Source: Vibrio fluvialis (GTDB lineage Bacteria > Pseudomonadota > Gammaproteobacteria > Enterobacterales > Vibrionaceae). From it: a DNA stretch of 64,000 nt. The notes beneath the pieces were generated by a model. The model had not been told where the DNA came from. It saw only the letters and a list, made by a program, of their open reading frames with translations, and searched no databases. The stretch spans positions 2,790,001 through 2,854,000 of the forward strand of contig NZ_UHIP01000001.1 of the NCBI RefSeq assembly GCF_900460245.1. The letters run 5' to 3'. Made by a program: the position numbers and the translations under genes. Below are positions 37,513-46,916 of this stretch, piece by piece; position 1 is the first letter of the stretch; every line of letters starts with the position of its first letter.

Positions 37513-38701
37513 ATTTCACGCCCAAAAAATTAAATATATCTTCTATCCTACTATCCCAACGATGATGAGCATTTGCATTTTTCAAAGCACTTCTTGCAAT
37601 TCTCTTTCTCTCTTCATCATGTTCTAGGTAATACTTTATTAGAGAAATAAGATGCTGAGTGGAATCATAGTAAGCTATATGTTCACCTTCGAAAAATATC
37701 TCTTCAAGATCTTCATTTCTTGAAGTTATATACAGTGCTCCAGTGAACATAGCATCAAAATCGCGTAGTTTAAGGGTAGAAATACGTTGACTATATCCAA
37801 CAAATCCAATTCCTAAAACGATTTTTGCTTCTCCGAAAATTTTTGCACTTTCTTCTGGGCCTAGTAGGCCTGACGGAAAACCAGGGCCAAACGCCTTCAC
37901 ATCAATACCAGCCGAAAGTAAATCCGAAATCACTTTAGCTCGGACACCATAGTTAGAGCCAATAAAAACAACATCATATTTTTTGGATTCAGCAGGCACA
38001 AACACACCGCCATCACTGGCTAAAGGCCAATAGATACAAGGTAATCCTCTCTCTGCGTACAGGCTTACAGCCTGCTTACTTGTATTGAGAGTTAGATCAA
38101 CACTATCAGCTAAACCAATGGCTCCAGCCAATCTCCCGCGAGAATCTGTCTTCCAATGTACAGGCAGCTTATCATCCATGGCGACATTAATGACCACAAC
38201 ACCTGTCGAACGAATTTTATCTAAGACAGCAGGATCAACCAAAGTAGACCACATCTGTCCCATGACGACATCAACACCTTGACTTCCGCCTAACTCTTCA
38301 AAAATTGAATACAATCTATCGCTATTCTTCTGTCGCTCTTTATCAAAAATAATACTTTCACGAATAACAGGAGCCTCTAATCCATAAGATCCACTGTTAC
38401 GAGTAAATACTGTCACATCACCAATTCTTGACAATGCTTGAACGAAACCAGAATAATCTTGTTCATAATTTGCACCAACCCAGATGATTCTTGGTTTTTG
38501 ATTTTTGGTTATTTTTTCTATAGCCTTACATTTTAATTCATTATATTTATCATCACTTAAACTATTTATAATAGGCGTGACATGTCCAAAAATTTTATCG
38601 TAATTTTTTTCTAACTTTAAGCCACTTAAAATTGCATTTATTTTTTTAAGCAGCGCAGATTTTTTAAGAATTTTTTTTAGGTGATAAACCGAATTATTCA
38701 T
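37502..38701 (-). CDS. CgeB-like glycosyltransferase (second of a tandem pair)
   Basis: A 399-residue protein of the CgeB / Glyco_trans_1_2 group of GT-B enzymes. Diagnostic parts are KYDVVFIGSNYGVRAKVI (about 242-259) and the C-terminal donor site TLKLRDFDAMFTGALYITS. A basic N-terminal stretch (HLKKILKKSALLKKINA) may hold it at the membrane. The ATG at 38701 with AAGG eight bases upstream is preferred to the one at 38716. It overlaps the preceding CgeB-like gene by eight bases. The donor and acceptor are unknown. Confidence 0.75.
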   Translation of the reverse strand: MNNSVYHLKKILKKSALLKKINAILSGLKLEKNYDKIFGHVTPIINSLSDDKYNELKCKAIEKITKNQKPRIIWVGANYEQDYSGFVQALSRIGDVTVFTRNSGSYGLEAPVIRESIIFDKERQKNSDRLYSIFEELGGSQGVDVVMGQMWSTLVDPAVLDKIRSTGVVVINVAMDDKLPVHWKTDSRGRLAGAIGLADSVDLTLNTSKQAVSLYAERGLPCIYWPLASDGGVFVPAESKKYDVVFIGSNYGVRAKVISDLLSAGIDVKAFGPGFPSGLLGPEESAKIFGEAKIVLGIGFVGYSQRISTLKLRDFDAMFTGALYITSRNEDLEEIFFEGEHIAYYDSTQHLISLIKYYLEHDEERKRIARSALKNANAHHRWDSRIEDIFNFLGVKFEQ

Positions 38702-39767
38702 TTTCACTACCTTCATGGTATTTATTTAGAACTTGTTTCGCTCTATCTAAAACCTCATGACCGTCAGATATCAATCGTCTCCTACCAGATTCACCTATAT
38801 TTAATGCCAATTCTGTATTAGACATATAATATTCCACTTTTTTGATTAGCTCATCTTTGGACTTAAAGAAATCAGCTTCTACACCTGGTTCATAAAGCGA
38901 TGCGAGATCTTCAGTGAACTCTGAGAGCATCATTGTGCCTGTTGCTGGTATTTCAAAGCAACGTCTAGTGTAGGTGTCTCTATTCAGTTTAGAAAGAAAC
39001 ACAAGAGCAACCTTAGATTGGTTCAAAACTAAATTATAGTCATCGTATACAGGAGAAATCTCACCATTTAACCTCACTATTTCTTGATATAGTTTTGACT
39101 TTTCCCAACCGGTACCAAATAGTTTAACGATATAATTATTTTCCAAAAGATCCAACATGCACGAATCTCTTCCATCATCTTCAAAGTGACCAATAAAGAT
39201 AACATCATATTTTTTATTAATATTATCTAATTTGAAGTTCCTTTCATGCGTGTAATAACTTCTCAGTAAAGAAGCATTTGTATTACCTAGTTGAGAAAAT
39301 TCATTAATATTATGTTCACGATAGCAAAATAGATGATCGTAAAGCGGTACACTGTTGATAAAATGTCTCCAGAAATATTTAGGGTAACGAGGAGAAAAAG
39401 GGTCATCGTTATTATACCCAAAAACTCTGCTACTCGTATTTTTTTTAATTTCTTTTAACGTTGATGGATGTATGTGCGTGCCTCTATAAATAAAAATTAA
39501 ATCAGGCTTGAACAGGTTCACCTGTTCAATTAAGTCTCTATTTATTTTATTTACAGCAGGACCTAATATATACTTGTTCTGAAGCCTATAATAAATTGAC
39601 TTAATCTTATTATTATCCGTTTCATATCTAGTAGAATATTGATAGTGTTTAAAGTATTCTTTCCAGCTAAATCGGCGAACCTCATGTCCCAACTCTTCAA
39701 ATGACTTGGCGAACACTTCTGCATAAATCTCTGCACCATGCCAATCTGCGACCACAAGTATTTTCAT
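38694..39767 (-). CDS. CgeB-like glycosyltransferase (first of a tandem pair)
   Basis: A 357-residue CgeB-type glycosyltransferase. The N-terminus MKILVVADWHGAEIYAEVF, the central KKYDVIFIGHFEDDGRD and the C-terminal TRRCFEIPATGTMMLSEF are aligned with the next gene's features, but the two differ greatly elsewhere, so this is family-level rather than recent duplication. An ATG five codons upstream (39782) is possible; the one chosen has GGTGG eight bases before it. Its sugar specificity is unknown. Confidence 0.75.
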   Translation of the reverse strand: MKILVVADWHGAEIYAEVFAKSFEELGHEVRRFSWKEYFKHYQYSTRYETDNNKIKSIYYRLQNKYILGPAVNKINRDLIEQVNLFKPDLIFIYRGTHIHPSTLKEIKKNTSSRVFGYNNDDPFSPRYPKYFWRHFINSVPLYDHLFCYREHNINEFSQLGNTNASLLRSYYTHERNFKLDNINKKYDVIFIGHFEDDGRDSCMLDLLENNYIVKLFGTGWEKSKLYQEIVRLNGEISPVYDDYNLVLNQSKVALVFLSKLNRDTYTRRCFEIPATGTMMLSEFTEDLASLYEPGVEADFFKSKDELIKKVEYYMSNTELALNIGESGRRRLISDGHEVLDRAKQVLNKYHEGSENE

Positions 39768-39839
39768 ATACCTAACCACCATTGTTTATAATACGACCTA
39801 TCTTTAAAGTCGCGTTGTAAATGAAAAAAACAACTTTTA

Positions 39840-41168
39840 TTAATCAAGTCTCTTGGAAGAAAAAGCAAATAACAGCAAATATATGAATGGTAGAAATTTT
39901 AGAGCATTAATTAGACCTGTTGTCGACATCCAAAATGTCGTTAATGTTGCAGGAATTACGACAAATGAATATAAAGAAGCATTTATGATATTTTTTTCAG
40001 ACCATTTTGAAAAAATACCAAATATACATCCAAATAAAATCATTAAAACCAGTCCAGGATAACTAAAGTTGGCAAACAATTCTCCTTGAATGGATGTAGC
40101 CGATTGAGTGGTTTCTGGCCATCCCATTTTTCGGGTAATGTCATCAATACCGTACCATTCTGGTTTGCTAGGATAAATAGATCTTGGTACGGGCATCAAT
40201 AACATATCTGTAATAGTTTTCCCCATAAAAAGTCTATCCGAATCTTCTCCATAATACTTAACTATAGAAGAAACACCTAAAAGAGAACTTCCCGTTAAGT
40301 TCTTGTTTATCTCATTTACAAATGAAAATGACACATTGTTTATTTCTGACACGTTCCGAGCTATATATAACGTTCTTGAAGCTCCAACAACTATAAATAG
40401 CCCAACAGCAATAAGGACTACTTTTCTAGATAGGTTCTTTAAATCCCTTTTGCCTGTGCCTATATTATTTTTATTGATAATATAGGCAGTTAAAGCACCA
40501 AAGCCTAATAAGAAATTTAATATGGTGCCTCTAAATAATGTTGTAAATGCTACAGCTAGACATATAAAGATTAAAGTAAACCTCAGTCTTGGATATCTTT
40601 TCTTAATAAGATCGGAACTAAATATGAGTGAACTAGATATAAAGACTATAGACATTGCCATAATTTTTACTTGTCCAAGCATTGACAAATAATATGGTAG
40701 TTCTACAGTATTATTAAATCTTTCAGACAAAGAAATTAAAATATAGTTACTCACACCACCAAAAAACGACAACGTCAAGTAAAAATAAAGCAAAAGGAAT
40801 GACAAACTAAAAATTAGTAAGTTTCTAGTTCTTTTAATACTGATATATCTTTCATATTTTCCCTCGCCTCCAAATTTCATCTTCTTTGATAGAAAATATC
40901 CTAAACTAAAAAACACCCATCCAATAAAATAGACTATAACACCATAAATAATATCAGTTTCATCTAAATGGCTCATCCAAGATGCATAAACGTTTAACTC
41001 TTTGTTAACTAACCTTATAACAGCAGGAATATACACATCCAGTATAGAGAGAGAAGAAATAATGAACCAAGGATTGAAAATATTCCCTGACTTGGAATAG
41101 TAAATGTATAATGACAACAAAACAACAACTAAGAAAATAACAGTCGATATAGTATATATTGTTTCCAT
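39840..41168 (-). CDS. wzy: O-antigen/capsule repeat-unit polymerase (Wzy)
   Basis: A 442-residue integral membrane protein with about 10-12 hydrophobic segments and a large periplasmic loop (about 300-370, including FMGKTITDMLLMPVPRSIYP). This matches oligosaccharide repeat-unit polymerases, which share topology more than sequence. Wzy joins undecaprenyl-linked repeat units at the periplasmic face. It lies beside the flippase gene and is very A+T-rich, as wzy genes usually are. The assignment rests on topology, context and the single candidate in the operon. Confidence 0.78.
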   Translation of the reverse strand: METIYTISTVIFLVVVLLSLYIYYSKSGNIFNPWFIISSLSILDVYIPAVIRLVNKELNVYASWMSHLDETDIIYGVIVYFIGWVFFSLGYFLSKKMKFGGEGKYERYISIKRTRNLLIFSLSFLLLYFYLTLSFFGGVSNYILISLSERFNNTVELPYYLSMLGQVKIMAMSIVFISSSLIFSSDLIKKRYPRLRFTLIFICLAVAFTTLFRGTILNFLLGFGALTAYIINKNNIGTGKRDLKNLSRKVVLIAVGLFIVVGASRTLYIARNVSEINNVSFSFVNEINKNLTGSSLLGVSSIVKYYGEDSDRLFMGKTITDMLLMPVPRSIYPSKPEWYGIDDITRKMGWPETTQSATSIQGELFANFSYPGLVLMILFGCIFGIFSKWSEKNIINASLYSFVVIPATLTTFWMSTTGLINALKFLPFIYLLLFAFSSKRLD

Positions 41169-41239
41169 ATTAATCCTACTATATTGGGATTTACAATTAA
41201 GTCAAAACAACATTCATTAACCACACTTAAAAATTTATT

Positions 41240-42490
41240 TTAGTATCTACGTCTTGATTTAAAAACAATTATTGTCGTTGATAAAAAGTAAACTAAATAT
41301 GATGTGAAATAGGATGCTATTGCTAACTTAAATGAAAAATTTTCACCATAAATAAAGAAAACAAAAGGGATAACGATACCTGAAAGTAAATTAGGATATA
41401 GTAAACTCTTTGTATCATATTGAACAAGTAATGTCGTACCATTTAACATAGCGCAACAGAATAGATAGTAGGATATAAACGCCCATGGTAATGCCCATGA
41501 ATATGCTAGATATTTTTCATCGGTGAACAATTCAATCACTATATCTGAATAGAAAATAAGGAATACAAAACCTATAAAACCAAACAAGTAAAGAATCTGA
41601 ATGAATCGACTAAATTTTCTATCGACTTCATATCTATTTTTTCCTTCATCATTTTGATAAAGAATAGGTATAATATAGGCTGACACTAGTGACTGCAATG
41701 CTAATGGCACTATAACTGCAATTGATGTGATTGCGGTAAATACTGCTACATCAGACGTACCAAGTTTTGTCTCTATAATCCACCGAAGCGATGAATCTCT
41801 CGACCAACCAAAAATAGCCCAAATCAATAAAGGGGCAGAAAATGTTAACGTTTTTTTCCATACGTTCCAGAAAGATGACCATGGTATGTATCTGATATGA
41901 CTAATGTATCCTTTCATACAAACCATAATACTCATCGTATTTGATATTGCATAAAGCAACACAATATAGAGCACGTTGATTGATGGAAAATTGAAGTAAA
42001 TGGCAACGAATAATAACTTGGTTGAAAATTCCGTTATTATAGCAAGAGAGTAAAGTTTTCTTTTCCTATCAGCATTGACTATGGCTCTTACATATATCTT
42101 TATTACTTCGGTGGAGACAAAAAAAGCTATTGTGAAAAATTGCGTATACCATATTTCATTTTTAAAGAAAAGCAAAGATATTACATAAGATATTAAGACG
42201 TATATTACAACCAGGGTAGAAATGCCGAAAATCATCGAGGAATACAGCTCTTCCCCTTTATTTTTCTTTATGTATGTTGACCTATAACGATAAAAACCTT
42301 GCTGAAGCGCAGTGAAAGGTACAGTTAATACAAATGCACTCGCTGCCATAACAAGTGAGAATGTACCATAACTGGTCAAAGAAAGATTGCTGGTCAATAA
42401 CTTAATTAAGACCACTCCAGAACTCATCTGCAGAAATTGTGCAAATACCGTCCAGAGCAGTTCTTTATTTCTTAATAGTTTTCTAAACAT
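41240..42490 (-). CDS. wzx: O-antigen/capsule flippase (Wzx)
   Basis: A 416-residue membrane protein with about 12 predicted spans, of the polysaccharide biosynthesis (MOP) family. The opening NKELLWTVFAQFLQMSSGVV and the PFTALQQGFYRY segment are typical. It would flip the undecaprenyl-linked repeat unit across the inner membrane before Wzy acts. A 71-bp gap separates it from wzy and four bases from the GT2 gene upstream. Confidence 0.83.
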   Translation of the reverse strand: MFRKLLRNKELLWTVFAQFLQMSSGVVLIKLLTSNLSLTSYGTFSLVMAASAFVLTVPFTALQQGFYRYRSTYIKKNKGEELYSSMIFGISTLVVIYVLISYVISLLFFKNEIWYTQFFTIAFFVSTEVIKIYVRAIVNADRKRKLYSLAIITEFSTKLLFVAIYFNFPSINVLYIVLLYAISNTMSIMVCMKGYISHIRYIPWSSFWNVWKKTLTFSAPLLIWAIFGWSRDSSLRWIIETKLGTSDVAVFTAITSIAVIVPLALQSLVSAYIIPILYQNDEGKNRYEVDRKFSRFIQILYLFGFIGFVFLIFYSDIVIELFTDEKYLAYSWALPWAFISYYLFCCAMLNGTTLLVQYDTKSLLYPNLLSGIVIPFVFFIYGENFSFKLAIASYFTSYLVYFLSTTIIVFKSRRRY

Positions 42491-42494
42491 ATGA

Positions 42495-43508
42495 TTATAA
42501 CTGTGGCGTTTTGCCTAGAACATTTTTTAGTTCACTTACAATTCTGTCACAAATGTTTTTACCGAAAATTGTTAAAGCAACCACATAGATATAATAATAG
42601 ATTGAACAATTAAAACCCATGCCATTTAGTTTGCTAACATAGCTTAGAAAAACTTTTACTCCTTTATCTCTTTGTATTGCTAAACTTGGATAAAAGTACT
42701 TAGACATGTCCTTTTTAACAAGACTCGTTGAATTTAGGTTGTATTTTTTATCTATATATCGTGTGATATCAAAAAATCCTTTGAGAAAGTTTAATGAATT
42801 CTCAACAGTAATTGTTCCTGGCGTGTAACGGCCTTTTTCGGACTCAGAAGTACCAAAGTAAGGAATGCCTTCCTCAAATGCCATTGTGAGAGGCTCATCA
42901 AAATACGCACAATCGTAATTTATGGAGACTTCAGCAAGCAAATATAGCTGATATAACAACCCACCATCAAAGTCATCGATGATTAAATCTTTTACGTAAT
43001 GTCGGTTTATCGTAAAACCTGAAATAAATACACTTCTTCTAAACAGCTTTACGTAAGTTTCCTGACCTTTGACAAATATTTTTGTCCCATCAAAATATCT
43101 AAACTTTTCAACATTGTCATTTTTGAATCGGTGTTGATGAGACTTTAGGATATAACCCAGACTACTATTCTCATTCAAAAATGACATCATTTTATCTAAC
43201 CCACCAGGAATGAAAACATCATCATCCCCCATAAATATAATGAAATCGTTGGAAGCTCTTTTTACCAGATTCTTAATATTGTTGTCATAACCCAAGTTTG
43301 TTTCATTTTCGTGGTAAACAACTTTATACTTGGTTCTTTCTTTATAACTGTTAGCAACCGATTTTATCTCATCCCTTTTAGGGCTCTTATCTTCGCATAT
43401 TAAAACTTCTATATTTTCACTGTAGTTAGAGTCTATAGAGTCTAATAGTCTAGCTAATTCTTGTGGGCGATTATAAGAAGGAATGCATATTGATATCGTT
43501 GTTTTCAT
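42495..43508 (-). CDS. Glycosyltransferase family 2
   Basis: A 337-residue GT-A enzyme. SICIPSYNRPQELARLLDSI marks the nucleotide-binding N-terminus, and FIIFMGDDDVFIPGGLDKMM carries the DxD-type metal site. The sugar transferred is unknown. Three ATG codons cluster around the rmlC stop; the ATG at 43508, just after that stop, gives the canonical start MKTTISICIPSY. Confidence 0.83.
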   Translation of the reverse strand: MKTTISICIPSYNRPQELARLLDSIDSNYSENIEVLICEDKSPKRDEIKSVANSYKERTKYKVVYHENETNLGYDNNIKNLVKRASNDFIIFMGDDDVFIPGGLDKMMSFLNENSSLGYILKSHQHRFKNDNVEKFRYFDGTKIFVKGQETYVKLFRRSVFISGFTINRHYVKDLIIDDFDGGLLYQLYLLAEVSINYDCAYFDEPLTMAFEEGIPYFGTSESEKGRYTPGTITVENSLNFLKGFFDITRYIDKKYNLNSTSLVKKDMSKYFYPSLAIQRDKGVKVFLSYVSKLNGMGFNCSIYYYIYVVALTIFGKNICDRIVSELKNVLGKTPQL

Positions 43509-43509
43509 T

Positions 43510-44064
43510 TTATTTACCATTAAAAAATTGTGCATTTTTGAAGCTTACGCCAGACATATCCTTGCCAGATAACAGAGGAGGGGTAGTGATCGGCCACACA
43601 ATATTCAGATGCTCATCATCCCACTTTATCGATACTTCTGAAGCAGGATCATAATAATTAGTACATTTGTACACAAATTCAGCTTCTTCACTTGTTACGT
43701 AAAAACCATGTGCGAATCCTTCTGGCACCCACAACTGACGCTTATTTTCTGCCGAAAGATACACTCCCACCCACTGGCCGAAAGTGGGTGATTGTTTGCG
43801 CAGGTCAACTGCGACATCAAAGACTTCCCCTTGAACTACACGAACAAGCTTTCCCTGGGTATTCTTTGTTTGATAATGAAGTCCTCGTAAAATGCCTTTT
43901 TTTGACTTTGAGTGGTTGTCTTGGACAAAACAAGTTAATTTTCCGGTAACACGCTCATCGAACTCTTTTTGGTTCCAGGTTTCCATAAAGAAACCTCTTT
44001 CATCTCCAAAGACTGTCGGCTCAATTATTTTTACTTCGGGTATATTTGTATCAATTACTTTCAT
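43510..44064 (-). CDS. rmlC: dTDP-4-dehydrorhamnose 3,5-epimerase
   Basis: A 184-residue cupin-fold epimerase, the third step of dTDP-L-rhamnose synthesis. The signatures ERGFFMETWNQKEFDERV, LRGLHYQTKNTQGKLVRV and FAHGFYVTSEEAEFVYKC are complete. It is the last of the rmlB-rmlA-rmlD-rmlC set; this order, with rmlC last, is the common O-antigen arrangement. Confidence 0.96.
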   Translation of the reverse strand: MKVIDTNIPEVKIIEPTVFGDERGFFMETWNQKEFDERVTGKLTCFVQDNHSKSKKGILRGLHYQTKNTQGKLVRVVQGEVFDVAVDLRKQSPTFGQWVGVYLSAENKRQLWVPEGFAHGFYVTSEEAEFVYKCTNYYDPASEVSIKWDDEHLNIVWPITTPPLLSGKDMSGVSFKNAQFFNGK

Positions 44065-44069
44065 GTCTT

Positions 44070-44942
44070 TTACTTGTAGTTTTCAATATTATCTAATGCA
44101 CTCAGCCAATCACTGGGTTCGATACCAAATTGTTCAAATATTTTCCGGCAGTTTAAACGAGAATTGGCAGGACGCTTCGCTGCAGTAGGGAATTCCGAAC
44201 TGGTAATGGCAAAAGTTGAAGGTAGTTTGTCTAAAATCTGAGCCCGCTTGGCATGCATAAAAATTTCATTCGCAAACTTATACCAAGACGTGTGAGGCAT
44301 ACCCGAAAAATGATACACGCCCCATTCAGGTGTACCGCCACGTTCAACGAAGCTGACCATTGCAAGCAAAGTATTTGCTATATCCCCAGCATACGTCGGC
44401 CCACCAAACTGATCAGACACTACGCTCACCATATCTCGCTCAGAGCCAAGCCTTAGCATGGTTTTAACAAAGTTATTCCCATATTCACTAAAGACCCATG
44501 CTGTACGAACGATAATATGCCGAGAACATTGAGCTGCAACTGCAACTTCCCCTGCTAATTTGCTTTTACCATAGATTCCTTGCGGGGCGGTGACATCGCT
44601 TTCTTCGTAGGGGTGCTCACTTGCACCATCAAAAACATAATCTGTTGAGATATGGAGAAATACTGCCCCATATTTTTGTGCTGCGAAGGCTAGATATTCG
44701 GGGCCATCCCTATTCACCGCATAAGCGAGTTCAATTTCTTTCTCTGCTTTATCGACAGCCGTATAAGCAGCGGCGTTGATGATATAATCAGGCTCAAACT
44801 GAGCGACAGTTTCTAAAACTGCCGCCTGATCAGTAATATCCAATTGGTTTCTATCCAAAGCAAGTAGTTCAACACTATCCCGAATCTTCTCAACTAGACA
44901 CTGCCCAACTTGGCCATTACTTCCTGTAATCAATATTTTCAT
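44070..44942 (-). CDS. rmlD: dTDP-4-dehydrorhamnose reductase
   Basis: A 290-residue SDR enzyme, the last step of dTDP-L-rhamnose synthesis. It shows ILITGSNGQVGQCLVEK, STDYVFDG and the catalytic YGKSKLAGE. The ATG at 44942 is chosen over a GTG one codon earlier because AGGAG is six bases before it. Gaps to rmlA and rmlC are 10 and 5 bases. Confidence 0.96.
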   Translation of the reverse strand: MKILITGSNGQVGQCLVEKIRDSVELLALDRNQLDITDQAAVLETVAQFEPDYIINAAAYTAVDKAEKEIELAYAVNRDGPEYLAFAAQKYGAVFLHISTDYVFDGASEHPYEESDVTAPQGIYGKSKLAGEVAVAAQCSRHIIVRTAWVFSEYGNNFVKTMLRLGSERDMVSVVSDQFGGPTYAGDIANTLLAMVSFVERGGTPEWGVYHFSGMPHTSWYKFANEIFMHAKRAQILDKLPSTFAITSSEFPTAAKRPANSRLNCRKIFEQFGIEPSDWLSALDNIENYK

Positions 44943-44952
44943 CACTCTCTCC

Positions 44953-45819
44953 TCAATTCTTAATCAAAGAGAGCAAGTAACGTCCATACTCATTTTTAAG
45001 CATAGGTTCTGCAAGTCTCTTAATATCTTCTCTTGTCAGCCATCCATTTCGCCATGCAATTTCCTCTAAACAAGCGACTTTCAGTCCCTGAACGTGTTCT
45101 ATGGTCTGTACGAAAGATGAAGCTTCATGCAAACTCTCATGCGTTCCTGTGTCTAGCCAGGCAAATCCACGCCCCAGCAATTCCACATTTAGTGATCCAT
45201 CAAATAAATACATCTCGTTGATAGAGGTTATTTCATATTCCCCTCGAGCTGAGCGTTCTACGTTTTTAGCAAAATCTATGACTCGGTTGTCGTAAAAATA
45301 TAATCCCGTAACAGCATAACTCGATTTAGGCTTTGCTGGCTTCTCTTCAATGGAGATAGCTTTCATGTTGGCGTCAAATTCTACTACACCAAAACGCTCG
45401 GGATCTTTCACCTGGTAACCAAAGACTGTCGCACCCGATTGCCTCGCTGCTGCATTCTTGAGGGTATTACTGAAAGATTGTCCGTAAAAAATATTGTCCC
45501 CTAGCACCAAACAGACACTATCATCACCGATAAACTCTTCACCGATAATAAAAGCCTGAGCTAAACCGTCCGGGTTTGGTTGAATTGCATACTCAAGGTG
45601 TATTCCATAATCACTGCCATCACCTAATAAACGCTTAAAAGCAGCATTGTCGTCTGGTGTTGTGATAATCAAGATTTCTCTGATACCCGCCAACATCAGA
45701 GTCGAGATCGGATAAAACACCATTGGTTTGTCATAAATAGGCAGCAATTGCTTGGATACACCACGAGTTAGAGGATACAGACGAGTCCCAGAGCCCCCCG
45801 CAAGTATAATACCTTTCAT
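44953..45819 (-). CDS. rmlA: Glucose-1-phosphate thymidylyltransferase
   Basis: A 288-residue nucleotidyltransferase that makes dTDP-glucose, the first step toward dTDP-L-rhamnose. [20 protein letters not shown] and [20 protein letters not shown] are the nucleotide and sugar sites, and the length is typical. Its start overlaps the rmlB stop by one base (TAATG). Confidence 0.97.
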   Translation of the reverse strand: MKGIILAGGSGTRLYPLTRGVSKQLLPIYDKPMVFYPISTLMLAGIREILIITTPDDNAAFKRLLGDGSDYGIHLEYAIQPNPDGLAQAFIIGEEFIGDDSVCLVLGDNIFYGQSFSNTLKNAAARQSGATVFGYQVKDPERFGVVEFDANMKAISIEEKPAKPKSSYAVTGLYFYDNRVIDFAKNVERSARGEYEITSINEMYLFDGSLNVELLGRGFAWLDTGTHESLHEASSFVQTIEHVQGLKVACLEEIAWRNGWLTREDIKRLAEPMLKNEYGRYLLSLIKN

Positions 45820-46895
45820 TATTGCAACTTCTCCTGAGTTACACCCAGGCGATCACCGGTATATGAACCATCAAGTACTCTCGACCACCAAGTTTGATTG
45901 GTCAAATACCATTTAACTGTTTTGCGAATACCCAATTCAAAGGTTTCCTGTGGTTTCCATCCTAGCTCGCGTTCGATTTTTGCCGCATTAATTGCATATC
46001 GAACATCGTGTCCCGGGCGGTCTGTTACATAAGTAATTAAGTCTAGATATTGTCCAACACCGGAAGGTTTGTTGGGCACGAGTTCTTCAAGCAGAGTGCA
46101 GATCGTTTTTACGACGTCAATATTCGCTTTTTCATTATGCCCACCAATGTTATACGTCTCGCCTACCACACCTTCTTTGACAACTAGATATAAAGCTCTC
46201 GCATGATCTTCAACATATAGCCAATCTCGAATTTGCAGACCATCTCCATAGATAGGTAATTTTTTGCCGTCTAAAGCGTTAAGAATCATCAAAGGAATCA
46301 ACTTTTCAGGAAAGTGATATGGCCCGTAATTGTTAGAACAGTTAGTCACAATTGTCGGCAAACCATAAGTTCTCATCCACGCTCTCACCAAGTGGTCACT
46401 TGATGCTTTTGACGCTGAGTAGGGGCTGGACGGCGCGTAAGGTGTCTCTTCGGTGAATAAATCATCGCTCCCGTCAAGATCACCGTAGACTTCATCTGTC
46501 GAAATATGGTGAAAACGGAATTTCGACTTTGCTTCAGAGTCTAGAGAATTCCAATATTGACGACTGACTTCCAGTAAGTTGTAGGTACCTATAATATTCG
46601 TTTCTATGAACGCGGAAGGACCGTCAATAGAACGGTCAACGTGCGACTCAGCAGCTAAATGCATTACAACATCCGGATTGTGCAATGCAAACACTCGTTC
46701 CAACTCAGATTTATTGCAGATATCAACCTGTTCAAAAGTATAACGCTCACTATCACACACGCTATTTAACGATTCTAAGTTCCCAGCATACGTTAGCTTA
46801 TCTACATTGATTACCAAATCATTAGTATTGTGAATAATGTGTCGAACTACCGCAGAGCCAATAAATCCTGCGCCACCTGTTACTAAAATCTTCAT
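45819..46895 (-). CDS. rmlB: dTDP-glucose 4,6-dehydratase
   Basis: A 358-residue SDR enzyme, the second step of dTDP-L-rhamnose synthesis. It carries [17 protein letters not shown], the catalytic STDEVYGDL segment and [15 protein letters not shown] (YxxxK). It leads the rmlBADC block and follows wzc by 21 bases, linking sugar synthesis to the export genes in one operon. Confidence 0.97.
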   Translation of the reverse strand: MKILVTGGAGFIGSAVVRHIIHNTNDLVINVDKLTYAGNLESLNSVCDSERYTFEQVDICNKSELERVFALHNPDVVMHLAAESHVDRSIDGPSAFIETNIIGTYNLLEVSRQYWNSLDSEAKSKFRFHHISTDEVYGDLDGSDDLFTEETPYAPSSPYSASKASSDHLVRAWMRTYGLPTIVTNCSNNYGPYHFPEKLIPLMILNALDGKKLPIYGDGLQIRDWLYVEDHARALYLVVKEGVVGETYNIGGHNEKANIDVVKTICTLLEELVPNKPSGVGQYLDLITYVTDRPGHDVRYAINAAKIERELGWKPQETFELGIRKTVKWYLTNQTWWSRVLDGSYTGDRLGVTQEKLQ

Positions 46896-46916
46896 ACTTA
46901 AGTTCTGCCAACTGTC

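Noticed and set aside
37502..39767. Recent gene duplication producing the CgeB-like pair
   Set aside because: Similarity is limited to family motifs; the sequences elsewhere differ too much for a recent duplication.
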